A DNA stretch of 64,000 nt from Candidatus Paceibacter sp. Its GTDB lineage: Bacteria; Patescibacteria; ABY1; S139-126. Location: the NCBI GenBank assembly GCA_020724865.1, contig DYGA01000001.1, positions 124,001 through 188,000 on the forward strand, in the 5' to 3' direction. The translations under genes were made by a program, and so were the position numbers. The notes under the pieces are model-generated. The model searched no databases. It was not told the origin of the DNA and saw nothing but the letters and a program-made list of their open reading frames with translations. Below, in pieces: positions 8,774 to 17,158 of this stretch (its first letter is position 1; every line of letters starts with the position of its first letter).

Positions 8774-9769
8774 ATGGAACCGCTCTATCGTACCATAATC
8801 AAAAAAGCATGGGGGCAAATAAAAACCCATAAATGGCTTTGGCTATTTGGACTTTTTACTGCACTGCTAGGTAATGGCGGTGAAATTGATATTTTGTTTC
8901 AAAATAACAAATTGACCGATGCGCCAATTTTTCTCAATAACCTAAAAGAAAATTTTGCCGCCCTTGATCTTAATGCAATTAAAGATGGTATTTTTAATGC
9001 CCTGGCCACTGCGCCCATGATAACTATTTTATCAGTGGCTTTGATACTTATTTTTACTTTATTGTTAATCTGGTTAATAACCGTCTCTCAAGGCGCTCTA
9101 ATTGCCAGCGCTAGCAAATTAGATGAAGATAAAAAAATTAATTTTAAAGAAGCTCTAAATAAAGGTATTGAAAAATTTTGGTCTATTTTAGGATTAAACA
9201 TAGCTACCCGTTTTATCTTATATTTTACCTTGATAATTTTATCCATACCTTTTGCTATGCTTTACATGTTTAACAGTTCCAATACTGCTATTACTTTTAT
9301 AACTATTCTGGCTTTCTTTATATTGATTCCAATTGCAATAATTCTTTCCTTTGTACTGAAATATGCTTTTGCTTATGTGGTTATAAAAAACCAATCCGCC
9401 GTAAGCGCTTTTATTCTGGCCTGGCGCTTATTTTTAGCCAATTGGTTAATAAGTATTGAGATGGCCATTATATTATTTTTAATAAATTTTGTTGTGGGTA
9501 TATTATTGGTTATAGCTATAGTAGTTTTAGCTCTACCTTTTTTGGGTTTGATGATCCTGATGATATTGGTACAAAATGCTGTTGGTTTAAATGTTTCTTT
9601 AGGATTGGGACTTTTAATTACTTTAGTTTTATTATTATTTACTGGTTCGGGATTAGCAGCCTTCCAATACTCAGCCTGGACAATACTGTTTCAAAAATTA
9701 CTGGCTGGTAAAAACTTTCCTAAACTCATAAGACTTACTGCTGGTAAAGAAAAAAATATAAATAAATAA
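8774..9769 (+). CDS. Multispanning membrane protein, unknown function
   Basis: 331 residues with an amphipathic N-terminus (TIIKKAWGQIKTHKWLWLFG) and about six long hydrophobic segments (near 20-35, 80-110, 135-165, 170-200, 215-285, 280-310). The start motif W...K.LWLFGLF recurs in uncharacterised CPR membrane proteins. No catalytic motif is visible. The gene is 20 bp upstream of pilB on the same strand; whether it assists pilus assembly is only a guess from position. Confidence 0.65.
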   Translation: MEPLYRTIIKKAWGQIKTHKWLWLFGLFTALLGNGGEIDILFQNNKLTDAPIFLNNLKENFAALDLNAIKDGIFNALATAPMITILSVALILIFTLLLIWLITVSQGALIASASKLDEDKKINFKEALNKGIEKFWSILGLNIATRFILYFTLIILSIPFAMLYMFNSSNTAITFITILAFFILIPIAIILSFVLKYAFAYVVIKNQSAVSAFILAWRLFLANWLISIEMAIILFLINFVVGILLVIAIVVLALPFLGLMILMILVQNAVGLNVSLGLGLLITLVLLLFTGSGLAAFQYSAWTILFQKLLAGKNFPKLIRLTAGKEKNINK

Positions 9770-9789
9770 TTTTTTGGTTGTAAAAATAA

Positions 9790-11496
9790 ATGAGTAAACA
9801 GAATCCCTCAATCGAGGATTTGCTTATCAACAATGAAGCTACTGAAGACCCGCAAGACATATTGGAAGAAAAAATTTCTAATATTAAATTTAAAGATAAG
9901 GAAAAAGAAACTGCCCAAATTGCAGCCAGTCTAGGCATGCCTTATATTAATTTATATGGTTTTGCTATTAGTCCTGAAGCTCTAGCATTACTGCCAGAAA
10001 ACATAGCCGCTGAAAATAAACTGGTTTGTTTTTTTAATAATGATCGCAAACTAAGATTTGCCACTACAAATCCAAATAATCCAAAACTTGATGAGTTGAT
10101 TAAAAAAATCACTGAGGAGCAGTCGGGGAGTAGCGAATTATATTTAATCTCGGATAAATCGTTTGATTTTGCTTTCTCTTTATATAAAAAACTTCCCAAA
10201 ATTAAAAATATAAAAAGTGGAGTAGAAATTGAAGAAGATGATTTATTAAAATGGGAATCAGAAATACAGAATTTTACCAATCTACAAAAAACTATACTTA
10301 GAGCAAACCTAACTGAAATAGTTACTATTATCATAGCTAGCTCGCTAAAAACCAATGCATCGGATATTCATATTGAAGCTGAAGAAAAAGAAGTTAAAAT
10401 AAGGTTTCGTATTGATGGAATTCTTCATACAGTTGCATCATTGCCTAGTAATTTGTGGCGACAAATTATTTCTCGTATCAAATTATTGGCCAAAATTAAA
10501 ATCAATATTGATTCAATTCCGCAAGACGGTCGTTTTACTATCTATTTAACCAACGATAAAATAGATGTTAGAGTTTCAACTGTGCCAACGGCTTATGGTG
10601 AATCAGTGGTTATGCGCTTACTCCGCTCTTCATCGGTTGGACTAAAATTTGAAGATCTAGGATTGCGTGACGAAGCTTTTAAATTATTGGAACAAGAAAT
10701 CAAAAAACCTAATGGCATGATTATTACCACCGGGCCAACTGGCAGTGGTAAAACAACCACCCTTTATGCAATCTTGAATAAATTAAACAATGAAGAAACA
10801 AAAATTATTACTTTGGAAGATCCTATCGAATATAAACTAAATGGCATTAATCAATCACAAATTAACCATAGTAAAGGTTATACTTTTGCCAAAGGATTAA
10901 GATCAATTTTAAGACAAGATCCTGATGTTGTTATGGTTGGTGAAATAAGAGACGAAGAAACCGCCGAAATAGCGGTGAACGCTGCCTTAACTGGACATTT
11001 GGTTATTTCTACCTTGCATACCAATTCGGCAGCAGGAAGTATTCCAAGATTTCTGGCTATGAATGTTCAACCGTTTTTATTGGCTCCAGCTTTAAATGCT
11101 ATTATTGGTCAACGTTTAGTCAGAAAACTTTGCCAGCATTGCAAGCAACCAGCTAAACTAGATGAATCAACCATGAATAAAGTTTCAAAGCTATTGGCCA
11201 GTTTGCCAAAAAAATATTTAGAACAACAAAATTTAAACCTATCAAAACTAGTTTTTTTTGAAGCTCCTGGTTGTAATTATTGTCATGGATTGGGGTACAA
11301 GGGCAGAATCGGTATTTATGAAATTATGGTTATGAATGAAACAATTGAAAAATTAATTTTATCTGGCCAAGCTACAGAATATAAATTACAAGAAATTGCC
11401 ACGCAGGCCGGTATGATAACAATGGTGCAAGACGGAATTTTAAAAGCTTTGGATGGTATTACCAGTTTAGATGAAGTTTTTAAAAAAGCCGAATAA
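9790..11496 (+). CDS. pilB: Type IV pilus assembly ATPase PilB (GspE family)
   Basis: PilB powers pilus extension from the cytoplasmic face of the membrane. 568 residues: N-terminal MshEN/GspE-N-like domain (about 40-130), then the GspE ATPase with NASDIHIE, Walker A GPTGSGKTT, the Asp box TLEDPIEY, Walker B RQDPDVVMVGEIRD, and the His box TGHLVISTLHTN. A tetracysteine zinc motif follows (CQHC...CNYC). Length and order are typical of full-length PilB, unlike the shorter paralogue at 15.4 kb. Pilin genes are not in the window. CPR pili are thought to serve attachment and DNA uptake. Confidence 0.92.
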   Translation: MSKQNPSIEDLLINNEATEDPQDILEEKISNIKFKDKEKETAQIAASLGMPYINLYGFAISPEALALLPENIAAENKLVCFFNNDRKLRFATTNPNNPKLDELIKKITEEQSGSSELYLISDKSFDFAFSLYKKLPKIKNIKSGVEIEEDDLLKWESEIQNFTNLQKTILRANLTEIVTIIIASSLKTNASDIHIEAEEKEVKIRFRIDGILHTVASLPSNLWRQIISRIKLLAKIKINIDSIPQDGRFTIYLTNDKIDVRVSTVPTAYGESVVMRLLRSSSVGLKFEDLGLRDEAFKLLEQEIKKPNGMIITTGPTGSGKTTTLYAILNKLNNEETKIITLEDPIEYKLNGINQSQINHSKGYTFAKGLRSILRQDPDVVMVGEIRDEETAEIAVNAALTGHLVISTLHTNSAAGSIPRFLAMNVQPFLLAPALNAIIGQRLVRKLCQHCKQPAKLDESTMNKVSKLLASLPKKYLEQQNLNLSKLVFFEAPGCNYCHGLGYKGRIGIYEIMVMNETIEKLILSGQATEYKLQEIATQAGMITMVQDGILKALDGITSLDEVFKKAE

Positions 11497-11528
11497 ATAA
11501 AAATATTAAAAAATATTATAAAATAAAA

Positions 11529-11552
11529 AACCTTGGATACCAAGGTTTTTTT
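11529..11552. terminator. Bidirectional terminator
   Basis: ACCTTGG/CCAAGGT stem with an A-run upstream and T-run downstream, between convergent pilB and the 11551-12075 gene. Confidence 0.8.
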
Positions 11553-12075
11553 ATCTTTGTTCTTGCCAATGTTTAATCTGTGCTGGGGTAGCATTATAAT
11601 AACGGTAATAAATGTTATTACTCATCCGACTTATTTCATACAAACGATAAGGGTTGCACCAGCCCATGGTTAAGGCAAATTCTAAAACAAATAATTCATC
11701 AAATAATTCTTGTAAGCCAGAAAAAGACAATATGTATTTATCTGTGCGAATTGCGCCGGCCAATAAATTTTTCTCCGGATCTCTAAACTGCCAACTAGAA
11801 AAATATTGAAAATTTTTCTGATATAGTTTATGTAACTTTTCACTTTTTTCTAAAGATAATTGTAAATATTTTTCATGGTTTTCTTTAGATACTTTGCCCA
11901 ACATAATGGCAAAGATTATTTGTCCAGTAGAAACATCTCGCAAGGAAAAATAACCTGATTGTCTTGATTGGTCAGTATTTTTAGGATGGGTTAAACAATA
12001 ATGCATGGCTTGATCAAGAGCCTGAAAAATTTTAAAAAATTTTTCTTGTGGCAAAGGCAAGTTATTATAAAACAT
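11551..12075 (-). CDS. Hypothetical 174-residue protein
   Basis: No family is recognised. The protein is soluble, with aromatic-rich N- and C-terminal thirds and a central repeat-free alpha/beta pattern (SGYFSLRDVSTGQIIFAIMLG, then a charged helix, then AGAIRTDKYILSFSGL and DELFVLEFALTMGW). The central pattern weakly recalls HbpS/GlcG-like folds, but this is not a firm assignment. There is no signal peptide or membrane segment. It is a single gene between the pilB terminator and the terminator downstream of 16S. Confidence 0.6.
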   Translation of the reverse strand: MFYNNLPLPQEKFFKIFQALDQAMHYCLTHPKNTDQSRQSGYFSLRDVSTGQIIFAIMLGKVSKENHEKYLQLSLEKSEKLHKLYQKNFQYFSSWQFRDPEKNLLAGAIRTDKYILSFSGLQELFDELFVLEFALTMGWCNPYRLYEISRMSNNIYYRYYNATPAQIKHWQEQR

Positions 12076-12152
12076 TTTTTACTCCTGATTATTTTTATTT
12101 TTTAAAGAAACTAAACAATCCTATTACATAAACTTTTATTTGTCAATATAAT

Positions 12153-12177
12153 AAAAACTCGCCTTTAGCGAGTTTTA
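12153..12177 (-). terminator. Terminator downstream of 16S rRNA
   Basis: ACTCGC/GCGAGT stem with T-runs on both sides. On the minus strand it lies about 150 nt after the 16S 3' end and just beyond the processing stem, so the 16S transcript probably ends here without 23S or 5S. Confidence 0.7.
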
Positions 12178-12196
12178 TTTTAACAACTAAAAAGTG

Positions 12197-12211
12197 AGAG
12201 AAACATTAAGT
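12197..12211 (-). other. 3' arm of 16S processing stem
   Basis: These 15 bases are exactly complementary to 13859-13873, on the other side of the 16S gene. The two arms would form the long duplex cut by RNase III (rnc is at 20.3 kb) to release pre-16S RNA. Confidence 0.7.
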
Positions 12212-12323
12212 AAAAATAGTATATAACTTCATAATATATGAAGACCGACCTTCTACGCTAACAAATATTTATTAACATCGAAATGTTATAAAAATTTATT
12301 AGCTCCTAGGTATATCTCCCTAG

Positions 12324-13808
<1,485 letters not shown>

Positions 13809-13858
13809 GTGAGAATTGATTGATCTCAAAATATGAGATCTGACTCTCAAAAGAAATG

Positions 13859-13873
13859 ACTTAATGTTTCTCT
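13859..13873 (-). other. 5' arm of 16S processing stem
   Basis: Fifteen-base perfect complement of 12197-12211, 50 nt upstream of the mature 16S 5' end on the minus strand. Confidence 0.7.
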
Positions 13874-13921
13874 ACACTTTTTAGTTGTCAAAATGCATTT
13901 TCTAATCTGTGATTTAAGACT

Positions 13922-13969
13922 AGAAAAAACAGAGACACTTAAAATTGTTTAAGTATCACTGTTTTTTCT
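13922..13969. terminator. Terminator-like hairpin inside the 16S leader
   Basis: AGAAAAAACAG pairs with CTGTTTTTTCT, with an inner ACTTAA/TTAAGT stem. It lies between the predicted 16S promoter (14069-14097) and the gene, so it may be a terminator left for trmD, an attenuator that needs antitermination, or just a leader structure. Confidence 0.5.
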
Positions 13970-14068
13970 CGTCCTGATTTGGACAATACAATATCAAATT
14001 TTAAAATTTACTATGCTTGGGGAATTAACTTAATTGTTAGCGAAAATATCTAAAATAATCGCTTTATA

Positions 14069-14097
14069 ATAATAATTAAATAAAAAAAACTTGTCAA
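14069..14097 (-). promoter_or_regulatory. Predicted sigma70-type promoter of 16S rRNA
   Basis: On the minus strand, TTGACA (14092-14097), a 17-bp spacer and TATTAT (14069-14074). This is near-consensus and predicts a leader of about 250 nt. The rest of the 338-bp gap between trmD and 16S holds the leader hairpin and processing arm. Confidence 0.7.
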
Positions 14098-14146
14098 GCC
14101 CACCAAAAACAGAATTTTTTTATAAAAAAACTTACATAAATTAATA

Positions 14147-14803
14147 TTACCTTTTTTTGGCCTTTTTTTGACGCCAATTTTTAATATCCTGATGGTTACC
14201 AGAAAGTAAAATTTTAGGTACACTCAACTTTTGTCCTTTTATGACAACTGTTTCGGGACGAGTATACTGCGGATACTCAACATAATTTAAATCTTTACTA
14301 TAAGTTTCATCTATAATTGAAGCTCGATCTCCTAAAACGCCTGGCTTTAATCTGGCTATAGACTCTACCAAAATCAAAGCTGGCAATTCTCCACCCGATA
14401 AAACATAAGGTCCAACCGAAATTTTTTCATCAACAAATTTATCCAAACGCGCATCAAAACCTTCGTATCGTCCCGCTAATAAAATCAGCTGTTTATACTT
14501 TGACAGTCTTTCGGCATCGCGTTGTGTATATTGCTTACCACCAGGAGTGAGCATAATAATTCTTGTCTGTTTTGATTTACGAATTTTTTGCAATGTTTTA
14601 TATATTGGTAAAAATTTTAAAATCATTCCTGGACCGCCACCGTAAGGTCTATCATCAACAGTTCTATGCTTATCTTGAGTGTTTACTCTGGGATTATGAA
14701 CGTTTATTTGAATAATTTTTTTTTGTCGGGCGCGCTTTAAAATTGACTCGTTTATATAAGTTGTTATTATTTCAGGAAAAATTGTAATAATGTCAAATCG
14801 CAT
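14147..14803 (-). CDS. trmD: tRNA (guanine-N1)-methyltransferase TrmD
   Basis: TrmD makes m1G37 in tRNAs that read CCN, CUN and CGG codons, preventing frameshifts. 218 residues from the start MRFDIITIFPE, which matches the family; an in-frame ATG 39 bp upstream would add 13 unrelated residues. The knotted SPOUT region has DDRPYGGGPGM, LAGRYEGFD and SVGPYVLSGGE. It follows khpA across a 14846-14865 hairpin (CCCCCAGT/ACTGGGGG, no U-run). rimM and rplS, its common neighbours, are absent here. Confidence 0.93.
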   Translation of the reverse strand: MRFDIITIFPEIITTYINESILKRARQKKIIQINVHNPRVNTQDKHRTVDDRPYGGGPGMILKFLPIYKTLQKIRKSKQTRIIMLTPGGKQYTQRDAERLSKYKQLILLAGRYEGFDARLDKFVDEKISVGPYVLSGGELPALILVESIARLKPGVLGDRASIIDETYSKDLNYVEYPQYTRPETVVIKGQKLSVPKILLSGNHQDIKNWRQKKAKKR

Positions 14804-14885
14804 AATAATATGATAACGAGAAAAAATATCTTTGCCAAACAAATTCCCCCAGTTTTAACTGGGGGAGATTTGCATTGAAATTAAA

Positions 14886-15224
14886 TTAAAGCTGTAAATC
14901 AACGGCTGAGGTGTCAGCTTCAGCAGTTTCTCTTTCCTGCTTATCCTGCCGACGAGACGGACGTTGAGCGCCTTCTGGTTCGTAAATTTTTAAATTAACT
15001 CGGGCGTTATTTTTTGCTCCAACTACACGTAATAGTGTGCGGATGGCACGAACGGTTTGACCGCTGCGGCCAATAACTTGACCCATATCTTGTTGATTGA
15101 TATGAAGAGTGATTAACACTCCCATTTCATCAATCTTACGTTCGGTTTTCACATCTTCGGGATGATCAACCAACGCTTTGACGACCTGTTCGACAAAAGC
15201 TTGATCTTTTTCCATTTGTCTCAT
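14886..15224 (-). CDS. khpA: KhpA-type KH-domain RNA-binding protein
   Basis: Single KH domain (about 5-80) with the GxxG loop in GQVIGRSGQTVRAIRTLL. The family (YlqC/KhpA) forms a dimer with KhpB and binds many RNAs; it is usually encoded between rpsP and rimM/trmD, as here. At 112 residues it is longer than the ~80 usual; the extra C-terminal 30 residues are charged and low in complexity. ATG at residue 4 (MEKDQAF) is an equally good start. Confidence 0.85.
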   Translation of the reverse strand: MRQMEKDQAFVEQVVKALVDHPEDVKTERKIDEMGVLITLHINQQDMGQVIGRSGQTVRAIRTLLRVVGAKNNARVNLKIYEPEGAQRPSRRQDKQERETAEADTSAVDLQL

Positions 15225-15379
15225 ATTTAATTCTTAAATTGCTCCCTGTCACAAATGCCTGTTGGCAGCCGACATTTTACTACCATTAGCTTGTGTATCA
15301 GGCGCGTATATGTATTATACAAAAAAAATATTATTTGTCAATAAAAACAATTACTATTATAATATAATTAATAACACTT

Positions 15380-16546
15380 ATGATGGAGAGGGAAAACAAT
15401 CTATCAACTACTAGTCTGCTAAACAATTACCTTTTATTGGCAGTACGATCTCGTGCTTCTGATATTCACTTTGAACCTGATAAAAATTTATTACGTGTTC
15501 GTTTGCGTATTGACGGCAGATTAAAAGAAGTTGGTCGCGAACCAAAAGAAACCCATTCCCAAATAGTTGCTCGGATCAAGGTTTTAGGAGAGGTAGATAT
15601 GGGTGAAAAAAAACACAATATTGACGGTCGCTTTCCGATTAAACTAGCGGGTGAAAGCCTAGATATCCGCTTTTCTATTTTTCCTACTATTTTTGGTGAA
15701 GCGGTTGTACTGCGCATACTTCACACTTCTCATATAGAATTGGGGCTAGAACCTTTGGGTATGAATAATGCTCAATTAGAAGCTTATAAAAAATTAATAA
15801 AAAAACCTTATGGTTTACTATTAGTAACAGGTCCTAATGGTAGTGGAAAAACCACCACGCTTTACAGTTCTTTAAACGCCATCAATTCTATTGAAAAATC
15901 AATTGTTACTCTGGAAGATCCGGTTGAATATCAACTACCTCTACTCCGACAAACTCAAATTGATCCTGATAAGGAAATAACTTTTGCTTCTGGTTTAAAA
16001 GCTCTACTTAGACAAGATCCGGATGTGATCATGGTAGGTGAAATTAGAGATTTAGAAACTGCCAAAATTGCTGTCCAATCTTCCCTAACTGGACACTTGG
16101 TATTTTCAACTTTACACACAAACAACAGCATTGGTGCATTAGTCAGGCTTTTAAATATGGGTGTAGAATCTTTCTTGGTTGCTTATGCTACATTGGGGGT
16201 AGTTGCCCAACGTTTAGTCAAACAAATCTGTGATAACTGCAAACAGGCCTATATGCCTCCACCAGAATTGCTTAAAACTTTAAATATTAGCTCTCCAACT
16301 GAGTTTTATAAAGGTACTGGTTGTCAAAATTGTGATCATACTGGTTATCGCGGTCGGACGGCAATTTTTGAACTTTTAATTGTCACCGATGAAATTAGAA
16401 AATTAATTTTGAAAAAAGCTAACTTTGATGAAATTTTTGAACTTGCCAGAAACCAAGGTGTGAAAACTCTACGCGAGCACGGAGTGGAAAAAATTATTCA
16501 AGGCATTACCACTCCTGAAGAGGTAATGTTGGTAACCGAAGCCTAA
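15380..16546 (+). CDS. Short PilB/GspE-family secretion ATPase
   Basis: 388 residues. It lacks the N-terminal MshEN domain of the 9.8-kb PilB but keeps the ATPase core: ASDIHFEP, Walker A GPNGSGKTT, TLEDPVEYQ, RQDPDVIMVGEIRD and TGHLVFSTLHTN, plus the zinc cysteines CDNC and CQNC that mark PilB/GspE rather than PilT. It may be a second pilus or pseudopilus motor. It sits alone and inverted between rpsP and khpA, genes that are normally adjacent. Convergent with rpsP across a shared terminator. Confidence 0.87.
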   Translation: MMERENNLSTTSLLNNYLLLAVRSRASDIHFEPDKNLLRVRLRIDGRLKEVGREPKETHSQIVARIKVLGEVDMGEKKHNIDGRFPIKLAGESLDIRFSIFPTIFGEAVVLRILHTSHIELGLEPLGMNNAQLEAYKKLIKKPYGLLLVTGPNGSGKTTTLYSSLNAINSIEKSIVTLEDPVEYQLPLLRQTQIDPDKEITFASGLKALLRQDPDVIMVGEIRDLETAKIAVQSSLTGHLVFSTLHTNNSIGALVRLLNMGVESFLVAYATLGVVAQRLVKQICDNCKQAYMPPPELLKTLNISSPTEFYKGTGCQNCDHTGYRGRTAIFELLIVTDEIRKLILKKANFDEIFELARNQGVKTLREHGVEKIIQGITTPEEVMLVTEA

Positions 16547-16564
16547 TAACTTTATTTCAAATAA

Positions 16565-16595
16565 AAATATGACTCAGATTTGAGTCATATTTTTA
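16565..16595. terminator. Bidirectional terminator
   Basis: ATATGACTC/GAGTCATAT stem followed by TTTTTATTATT, between the convergent PilB-like gene and rpsP. Confidence 0.8.
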
Positions 16596-16598
16596 TTA

Positions 16599-16970
16599 TT
16601 ATTTTTCAGTTGCTTCAGATTTTGCATCTTTCTGATCATTTGCTGCTCCTCCTACCTCTTCTGACTTAGCTGTTGCTGGTTGTACAATGGGTTTATTCTT
16701 TATTCCTCTTGGTTTTATTTTTTTCTCATTCTCTAAAATTTTTTGGTCAATCAAAATATTTTTAACTGTGTCAGAAACTTGAGCACCTTTACTTAACCAA
16801 TATTTGATTCTTTCAACATTAAAATTGACAGTTGCGGGATTAGTGCGAGGGTTAAAATGACCAAGATATTCTAAAGCGTCTCCCCAAGGATCTTTGGTTT
16901 TTTCACTAATTACCAGACGATATTCTGGCTGTTTTTTCTTGCCTACTCTTGATAAACGAATAGTTAACAT
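16599..16970 (-). CDS. rpsP: 30S ribosomal protein bS16
   Basis: The first ~80 residues are bS16 (MLTIRLSRVGKKKQPEYRLV, then DPWGDALEYLGHFNPRT). The 123-residue total includes a 40-residue K/A/E-rich tail beyond the usual ~80-90 residues; such tails occur in several bacteria and are probably disordered. Confidence 0.95.
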   Translation of the reverse strand: MLTIRLSRVGKKKQPEYRLVISEKTKDPWGDALEYLGHFNPRTNPATVNFNVERIKYWLSKGAQVSDTVKNILIDQKILENEKKIKPRGIKNKPIVQPATAKSEEVGGAANDQKDAKSEATEK

Positions 16971-17079
16971 AAAATTTATAAATTAAATCGTCAAAATTTG
17001 AGAGCAGTTTGACGGTCAATGTTAAATAGTATAGACAGATGATTTTTGATTGTCAAGTATTACTATTAAATGACTAATT

Positions 17080-17152
17080 TCTAATTACTAATCAATTATT
17101 TTAATTAACTAATTAGAAATTCATTAGTTATTAATAATTAATCATTAGTAAT
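17080..17152. repeat. AT-only inverted repeat after smc
   Basis: Nested inverted sequences based on ACTAAT/ATTAGT and TTCTAATT/AATTAGAA fill the gap between smc and rpsP. They could form a hairpin in smc's 3' end. No gene is visible in it. Confidence 0.4.
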
Positions 17153-17158
17153 TGTATT

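Noticed and set aside
13880..13890. Second TTGACA in the 16S leader (minus strand)
   Set aside because: No acceptable -10 follows at 16-18 bp; the promoter at 14069-14097 is much better.
14846..14865. CCCCCAGT/ACTGGGGG hairpin between khpA and trmD as terminator
   Set aside because: No T-run on either side; it may only be an mRNA structure.
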